64,000 nucleotides of DNA, taken from an uncultured Pseudomonadales bacterium (GTDB lineage: Bacteria; Pseudomonadota; Gammaproteobacteria; Pseudomonadales; Azotimanducaceae). A model generated the notes under the pieces. It had not been told where the DNA came from. It did not search any database and saw nothing but the letters and a program-made list of their open reading frames with translations. Each line of letters begins with the position of its first letter. The stretch's first letter is position 1. Below are positions 59,501 to 64,000 of this stretch, piece by piece. The stretch is from the NCBI GenBank assembly GCA_958296295.1, contig OY282460.1, forward strand, positions 1,116,001 through 1,180,000, given 5' to 3'. The translations under genes and the position numbers were made by a program.

Positions 59501-61797
59501 ACCGGCTCGTCGAAGCGGGTGGCGAGGGTTTGCGGATCAATGTCCTGAACGGTGGCGATCACTTGGTGGAAGGAACGGCTCGACGGGTCGGTGTCGATAA
59601 CGCTCAACGTGTCCGAGACATGGTTCGCCACCCAAACCTCGCGGCCGTCGGGGCGCGGCACGACGCTCACCGGATCCACGCCGACGTCGATGCGTTCGAC
59701 CACAGCACGGGTGCCGGCGTCGATGACGTCCACCGTGTCCGCCGGCGTGTTCGCGACGTAGACGAACGAGCCGTTCATCGCGATGGGCCGCGAATGGGGG
59801 CTCACCAGCATTGGATGGCCCACGCCGTCCAGCGCGAGCGGCGGTGGCTCGCCGGTATCCCCGCCGGGGTCGATTTCGGATTCCAGCAGCGCCAGGAAGC
59901 GCTCCAGGTTGGCGTAGTCCTCGGAGTCCTCCTGTAGCTGGAGGCCGCCGCCGTGCCCGCGCAGACCGCGCACCTTGTCCAGCACCAGATTTCGGCCACT
60001 CGGCGTGCGCTCAAGCAGACTCTCGAACGCGGCCAGGTTGGTCGCCATGTGGTCTTCGTCCGTGTCGCGCACGAACACCAGCCGCGTGCCCCCGGAGAGG
60101 CCGCCCGCCACATGGCAGTTCACACAGCGCTGCTGCACTATGGGCTCGGAAACACTGGCGGCGAACATGTCGGCCGAGGTCTCGGCGGCGGTGCCGCTCG
60201 CGCGGTCGGCGGCGGTCGATAGGTTGGTCAGGTGCCGGGTGGGGCTTTCCAGCAGACTCATCACGGCGATGGAATCGGCTGAAGCGACCGTCAGCCGCCA
60301 CTTGCCGCGGCCGGTGCCCAAGGCCCCGTCCACCGGCCCTTCGCCCTCTTCCAACGCTGCCGCCGAAACGGTGCGCGCGCCACGCGCGGGAATCGTCAAC
60401 ACGGCTTCGCCGCTGGCCGCGCCGGCGTCGTCCACGCCGCGCACGGTCGCTTGCGCGTCCGACTGGCCCGGGTTGACGAGCCGCAACATGCTCACTTGGC
60501 GGGTGTTGCCGCCGGGGTTGAAGATCGCCACCCGGTGGCTGCCGGCCGCCGTCGGCGCGACATCGTGCATGCTGGTGAGGAAGCCGGCCATGCGGATGTA
60601 CGCGAGCACCTCGATGTCGCCTTCGGTGGAGAGTTCCAGGCGCCAATCGCCGTCGCCTGCGCCGATGCCGCCGATTAGGCCCTTGTCGGGCGCTCCGTCC
60701 TCCAAGTCCTTCGAGTTGAAGTGCTTGGCGCGTCCGCTGGCCACAGTGAGCTTCACCGGCCCGCGGGCGGTCTCGGCGCGGTCGAACGCCGTGACGCTAA
60801 CGGCCACCTCTGCGGCGCTGTGGTTGACCAGACGCACGAAGCCCTGCCTGCCGTGCGCGTCGTCCTTGGCGGGAAACAAGGGCACCTGATGCGTGCGCGT
60901 GCCAGCGGCTACCGTTGGCGGCGGCGCGACGCTCGACAGATTGGACAGGCGGCCGCTGTCCGTGGACAGCAGCAAGCTCATCACCCGCACCGGCGCGGTC
61001 GATGTCGCGGTCAGGCGCCATTTGCCGTTGCCTTGGCCAAGTGCGCCTTGAAGATCGGCATGACCATCCTCCAGCGCCTTGGCCGTGTACACCCGCGCCG
61101 CGCCGGCCGGCACCGTCATCGTCACCGCCTGCCCTTGCGTGCCGTCGTCGTCCACGCCGCGAACGACCACCACGGCGGCGTCGTGGGAAGGGTTGACGAC
61201 GCGCAACTGGCTTACCTGCTTGGTGTTGCTGCCCGGATTGAAAATCGCGATTCGATGGACGCCGTCCGCGGTCGGCGCGACATCGCGCACACTGGTGAGG
61301 AAGCCGTCCGCCCGAGTGCGCAGATAGGCCAGCGCTTCGATGTCGAGCGTTGAGGAAAGCGCGAGGCGCCAATCTCCCAAGGCGGGTGCGCCGATGCCTG
61401 GGCCCAATCCTTTGGTCGCATTGCCGTTCTCGAAGTCGTCGGAGTTGAAGTGGACAACTTGGCCGGCCGCCAACCGCAACGTGACCGGACCGACGCGACG
61501 ACCGCTGTCGTCGAACCCCAGGATGGCCACCGAGCCGGTTTCGTCATCGTGGTTGATCACCCGCACAAACCCCTGCCGCTCGCCGGCGGCGGGAAACAGC
61601 GCGACGTGATGACTCTCTTGGGCGAAACCGCCCGGCGCAAAGGCGACGACCCCCGCGGCGGCCAAGACGCACGCCAAGCCGTCGCGCGTTCGCCGCCCGG
61701 CAACGGCCCTGCCCAGCGATCCCGCGTGGCCCGGCTTGGAAATGGCGTTGTCATGCCCCTCGCCCGTTGTGGCGAGCGGCGGCTTTTCGCGTGTCAC
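56593..61797 (-). CDS. Giant secreted tri-haem/beta-propeller protein with carbohydrate-binding-like C-terminus
   Basis: A 1734-residue exported protein. A signal peptide (ACVLAAAGVVAFAPGGFAQE) is followed by two tandem repeats of about 240 residues (HVALFPAAGERQGFVRVINH; HQVPLFPAKDDAHGRQGFVR; each ending in an IFNPGxNT motif). Then comes haem motif CVNCH (558-562), a YVTN-type beta-propeller (VANTPADTVDVIDAGTRAVV), haem motifs CESCH (1092-1096) and CGVCH (1270-1274) with a cytochrome-peroxidase-like PVRGLRDTQPYHWDG, and a C-terminal beta-sandwich like CBM4/9 (CYTARAEAPRHITMYMDSNL). The start is a GTG after GGGGGGATTGC. It probably works in periplasmic or surface redox chemistry on a polymer; the exact reaction is unknown. 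Confidence 0.82.
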   Translation of the reverse strand: MTREKPPLATTGEGHDNAISKPGHAGSLGRAVAGRRTRDGLACVLAAAGVVAFAPGGFAQESHHVALFPAAGERQGFVRVINHDDETGSVAILGFDDSGRRVGPVTLRLAAGQVVHFNSDDFENGNATKGLGPGIGAPALGDWRLALSSTLDIEALAYLRTRADGFLTSVRDVAPTADGVHRIAIFNPGSNTKQVSQLRVVNPSHDAAVVVVRGVDDDGTQGQAVTMTVPAGAARVYTAKALEDGHADLQGALGQGNGKWRLTATSTAPVRVMSLLLSTDSGRLSNLSSVAPPPTVAAGTRTHQVPLFPAKDDAHGRQGFVRLVNHSAAEVAVSVTAFDRAETARGPVKLTVASGRAKHFNSKDLEDGAPDKGLIGGIGAGDGDWRLELSTEGDIEVLAYIRMAGFLTSMHDVAPTAAGSHRVAIFNPGGNTRQVSMLRLVNPGQSDAQATVRGVDDAGAASGEAVLTIPARGARTVSAAALEEGEGPVDGALGTGRGKWRLTVASADSIAVMSLLESPTRHLTNLSTAADRASGTAAETSADMFAASVSEPIVQQRCVNCHVAGGLSGGTRLVFVRDTDEDHMATNLAAFESLLERTPSGRNLVLDKVRGLRGHGGGLQLQEDSEDYANLERFLALLESEIDPGGDTGEPPPLALDGVGHPMLVSPHSRPIAMNGSFVYVANTPADTVDVIDAGTRAVVERIDVGVDPVSVVPRPDGREVWVANHVSDTLSVIDTDPSSRSFHQVIATVQDIDPQTLATRFDEPVGIAFATDRKAYVALSTANRVAIVDVAARAVTGHLPIRAQDPRAMVVRGNRLYVAAFESNNQSQLSGCFADDIDGDTCTFDAVQHVFTTNNVLSEGYDADIVKNPNIPDRDIFVFDTETDREVDVVNTVGTLLYGIAVDSEGNVFVPQTDARNVENGRAGTLKHGLAEMENRAFLNQITKVRCRGGCRQPTFFDLEPLPPEHPGPGAALATPFAVRVSADDATLVATAAGSDKLFTVDAESGEVLGRVAVGAAPRGIALSMDANGAPQEAWVLNAVDNTVSLVDLRAVDNPAVLRTIALVDPTDPVVKQGRIAFNDADASSTGTFSCESCHPDGHTDQLIWVLQTPNCGSGGGDSERARQLEAGCTQVPPRLTMPVRGLRDTQPYHWDGIPGDPFGGNNTASVTQPVDPNCDLGKPESCTRHLVDGSLATTMCDVTNCPTNDEGKDGLLDADVRDALATFILNVPYPPAPTRPFDNVLTPAARDGFFEFNFLNDSSGRTTGAQTCGVCHRPPFLVSTNTPGTGMEAPTWRGAYDRWLITPQARTNIIDLMRLVNMDDSFPERNVWILGGATPDIWEMVVQGGTGFSGSFARQVTLNADTAEQALTARVLDALETSATEDAIVLQAEGVRWAQGAATDLALEFEDGYYIERDGDADYSRADLVAAAAAGDLFLTITARSGPNIGHGFPQPGLWPVGEIQTQTRNMDMPSLSATATLRVNGRHVREGASVFVDGRRVDGHVRCESGVLPQCDGETVLVELASAPDPGGVHFLQVQNPGGMFSNDLLFFNEQAVPPRAGNLVHSGGTFPSRAWWDNSLGRLWRGERRNHWNTVEQVYDSGLGRVVRTANFRLLPGGGLDVDVLTARQQPWNAQISHAVMVVGGREYTVCYTARAEAPRHITMYMDSNLDRWANISGGQHRADLTTTWRTFQETFTVQETDMTARLAFDLAQSPLNVQLDNVGVYEGAECGAP

Positions 61798-62224
61798 GCA
61801 ATCCCCCCTGGAAAGCGCGCGCTCCGATCGCGACCCTCTTCCACGACGCGTCCGTGCCGGCGAAAGCCGCTCGCGCCATCTCGGAAACAGCAGCGAGCCG
61901 CGGACGAAGCGGTGCGCGCGTTGCGTCTTTGGAATGTAGGCAAAACGAACGGCGTCGTCAACAACGCCGCGGTTTGCTTGGGCGCCCGTGTGCGAATCTG
62001 TTGCGCGCCGGTCGATTGCCGGTCGGTCGCCGGCGTGTTGAAATCCGCCACCCGCTTCGCTACATTCGCGTGCAAGTCGGGCAGCTTTCGCTGCCCGTAG
62101 CCGTTTGTGAGAGCCAAGGGTTTCTCCGCTCCGGGCGCCGGCCCGCAAGAAGCCGGCATTTGCAGCATGCTTGGCAGTGTGCCGAATGCTTGGCGATGTA
62201 CTTGGCGATGTAAAAGGAGGCGCG
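61798..62224. other. Divergent intergenic region
   Basis: 427 bases between the large multihaem gene and argD, which must hold both promoters. By eye I see no ArgR box or other operator that I would defend. AAAAGGAGG at its right end is the argD ribosome-binding site. Confidence 0.5.
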
Positions 62225-63409
62225 ATGGACGCCGCAGCGATCCCCCCGGCCGTGATGCCCACCTACGCGCGCATCCCGGTGTCGTTCGTGCGCGGCGAGG
62301 GGAGCTACCTGTACGACGACGCCGGGCGGCGTTACCTTGACGCCCTCACGGGTATAGCGGTGTGCGGCTTGGGGCATGCCCACCCCCGCGTGGCCGCCGC
62401 CATCGCCGAGCAGGCGCGTACGCTCCTGCACACGTCCAACTTGTACCGCATCCCAGGCCAGGAGCGATTGGCCACCCGCCTGTGCGAAATCGCCGGCATG
62501 GACAACGCCTTCTTCTGCAACTCCGGCGCGGAGGCGAACGAAGCGGCCATAAAAATCGCGCGCTTGTACGGGCATCGCCGCAACGTCGCCGCACCGGAGG
62601 TTGTCGTGGTCGATGGCAGCTTCCACGGCCGCACGATGGCCACGCTCACGGCTACCGGCAATCGCAAGGTGCAGGCCGGCTTCGAACCGCTGCTCGCCGG
62701 CTTCGCGCGGGCACCGTACGACGACGTCCCGGCGATCCAGCGCATCGCCGCCCGCAACAAGAACGTGGTGGCCATGCTGGTGGAACCGGTGCTTGGCGAA
62801 GGCGGCGTGCGAATTCCGCGTGCCGGCTACTTGGAGGCGTTGCGCGGCGTGTGCGACCGCAACGGCTGGCTCTTGATGCTCGACGAAGTGCAAACCGGCA
62901 ATGGACGCACGGGCCGGTATTTCGCGTTCCAACACGAGAATTTGACGCCGGACGTCGCCACCACGGCCAAGGGCCTTGGCAACGGCGTGCCTATTGGCGT
63001 CTGCTTGGCCCGGGGCGAGGCGGCGGAGATGCTGGTGGCCGGCACCCACGGCTCCACTTTCGGCGGCAACTTCCTCTCCTGCGCCGCGGCCAACGCGGTC
63101 ATCGACGAGCTTCACGAGGGCGGGTTGATCGGCCGCGCCGGCGAACTGGGCGGGCGGATGGTGGCGATGTTCCGCGATCGGCTGCGCGGCAACAACCGTG
63201 TGAAGGAGATCCGGGGCAAGGGTCTGATGGTGGCGATCGAGCTCACCGAGCCGTGTACGCAACTTGTGGGCGAGGCCATTGAGCGCGGCTTGCTCATCAA
63301 CGTCGCGGTGGACAACGTCGTCCGCCTTCTGCCGCCGCTCACTCTCAGCGACGAAGAGGCGAACACCGTGGTGGATCAGGTGGTGGGGCTTATCGAGAAC
63401 ATCGGCTAG
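62225..63409 (+). CDS. argD: Acetylornithine aminotransferase
   Basis: A 394-residue class-III PLP aminotransferase that converts N-acetylglutamate semialdehyde to acetylornithine in arginine synthesis. Signatures are LTGIAVCGLGHAHP, FFCNSGAEANEAAIK, LMLDEVQTGNGRTG and the PLP Lys in TTAKGLGNGVPIG, followed by HGSTFGGNFLSCAAA. The start is the ATG after AAAAGGAGGCGCG. argF follows after five bases, which supports the arginine assignment over other class-III enzymes. Confidence 0.93.
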   Translation: MDAAAIPPAVMPTYARIPVSFVRGEGSYLYDDAGRRYLDALTGIAVCGLGHAHPRVAAAIAEQARTLLHTSNLYRIPGQERLATRLCEIAGMDNAFFCNSGAEANEAAIKIARLYGHRRNVAAPEVVVVDGSFHGRTMATLTATGNRKVQAGFEPLLAGFARAPYDDVPAIQRIAARNKNVVAMLVEPVLGEGGVRIPRAGYLEALRGVCDRNGWLLMLDEVQTGNGRTGRYFAFQHENLTPDVATTAKGLGNGVPIGVCLARGEAAEMLVAGTHGSTFGGNFLSCAAANAVIDELHEGGLIGRAGELGGRMVAMFRDRLRGNNRVKEIRGKGLMVAIELTEPCTQLVGEAIERGLLINVAVDNVVRLLPPLTLSDEEANTVVDQVVGLIENIG

Positions 63410-63414
63410 CGGAG

Positions 63415-64000
63415 ATGACCCGGCACTTTCTCACGCTAAGCGATTTCAGCGCGGACGACCTGTTCGCGCTGGTGGAGCGCGCCACGGTCTTGAAGGGCCT
63501 GCACCGCCGCGGAGTCCGTTACCAGCCTTTGGTGGGCCGAACGCTCGCCATGATTTTCGCGCTCAAATCCACGCGCACCCGCGTGGCGTTCGAGACCGCG
63601 ATGCACCAGCTGGGCGGCCACGCGCTCGTCATCACCGCCGACGATTCCCAGCTCGGCCGCGGCGAGCCGGTGGAGGACACGGCCCGGGTGTTCGCCGAAA
63701 TGGTGGACGCGGTGATGATCCGCACGCTCGATCATGGCCGAGTGGAGAGCTTCGCGGCCGCGTCCTCGGTGCCGGTGGTGAATGGCATGACCAGCCGTTT
63801 CCACCCCTGCCAGTTGCTTGCGGACATGCAAACCTACAGTGAACGCCGCGGCGACATCCGCGGCGCCACGGTGGCTTTCGTGGGCGATGGCTACAACATG
63901 TGCAACTCCTATGTCGAGGCGGCGGCGCTGTTCGGGTTTCAACTGCGGATCGCGACGCCTCCAGGCCACGCGCCGGAAGCCGGGTTGCTTGCGGCCACGG
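63415..64000 (+). CDS. argF: Ornithine carbamoyltransferase (5' part)
   Basis: The first 195 codons of ArgF, cut by the window edge. ArgF joins ornithine and carbamoyl phosphate to citrulline. The carbamoyl-phosphate motif is KSTRTRVAFE and the second-domain entry is FHPCQLLADMQT, followed by VAFVGDGYNMCNSYVEAA. The ATG has GGAG immediately upstream of it (63411-63414), and the gene begins five bases after the argD stop. Confidence 0.94.
   Translation, partial: MTRHFLTLSDFSADDLFALVERATVLKGLHRRGVRYQPLVGRTLAMIFALKSTRTRVAFETAMHQLGGHALVITADDSQLGRGEPVEDTARVFAEMVDAVMIRTLDHGRVESFAAASSVPVVNGMTSRFHPCQLLADMQTYSERRGDIRGATVAFVGDGYNMCNSYVEAAALFGFQLRIATPPGHAPEAGLLAAT

Noticed and set aside
57025..59937. 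A 970-codon open frame antisense to the multihaem gene
   Set aside because: It is made of repetitive His/Arg/Gly-rich sequence without domains. The minus-strand frame has haem and propeller motifs.

Overview
The window is about 64 kb of high-GC chromosomal DNA from what looks like an uncultured gammaproteobacterium. The evidence is a block of cytochrome c5 gene, decayed comM, TorF-like porin, glnK and amtB that resembles the comM-glnK-amtB neighbourhood I recall from Pseudomonas and relatives, together with pcnB, yaaA, dtd, TonB-dependent receptors and a Tad/Flp pilus fragment. The taxonomic call is an inference from gene content.

Layout. 1-2.5 kb: thiolase (-), tRNA-Lys(TTT) with a good sigma70 promoter, and an SDR dehydrogenase. 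2.7-4.9 kb: a small membrane coiled-coil protein and a decayed ISAs1 transposase. 4.9-14.5 kb: a TonB-dependent receptor followed by S9 peptidases in a tandem duplication (two full copies, one fragment) interleaved with full and truncated copies of an HSL-type hydrolase. 14.6-23.5 kb: yaaA; an operon for a Gld-like ABC exporter (ATPase, fused permease/auxiliary protein, DUF4340 protein, small membrane protein); methylmalonyl-CoA epimerase-like protein; DUF2277 protein; Gfo/Idh/MocA oxidoreductase. 23.6-26.8 kb: part of a Tad/Flp pilus operon (pilin, prepilin peptidase, CpaB, CpaC). 27-32 kb: cytochrome c5, comM pseudogene, and a porin-glnK-amtB operon behind a sigma54-type promoter. 32-38 kb: two alpha/beta hydrolases, pcnB, a TusA-like protein overlapping a PP-loop thiouridylase, dtd, and a ThiS/MoaD-like protein.

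38.1-47 kb is a mobile-element graveyard. It carries fragments of IS21, HNH nuclease, an outer-membrane protein, a coiled-coil mobilisation-like protein, tyrosine integrase and IS4, plus one intact ISAs1 and one intact IS630. Within it sits a three-gene cassette: a DprA/SLOG protein, a HAD phosphatase, and a protein with a possible PUA/EVE-like N-terminus, a Cys cluster and a phosphoribosyltransferase domain. The third gene is split by the IS630 and also has a one-base frameshift; removing both restores a 347-residue protein. The cassette lies between two nearly identical 306-bp direct repeats, and the whole region is bracketed by what look like the two halves of one Rpn-type nuclease gene. 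I consider this cassette the most interesting content of the window.

47.4-64 kb: a one-domain voltage-gated cation channel with filter TLEDWTD; a mandelate-racemase family enzyme; a DUF4159 protein; a second S9 peptidase/TonB-receptor pair; a 1734-residue secreted protein with three haem motifs, a beta-propeller and a carbohydrate-binding-like C-terminus; then argD and the start of argF. DNA relics show that the DUF4159/multihaem gene pair was duplicated on both sides of the second receptor pair and that each copy lost a different member. The overall theme is peptide scavenging (receptor plus S9 peptidase) in a genome full of IS-driven rearrangement and gene decay.
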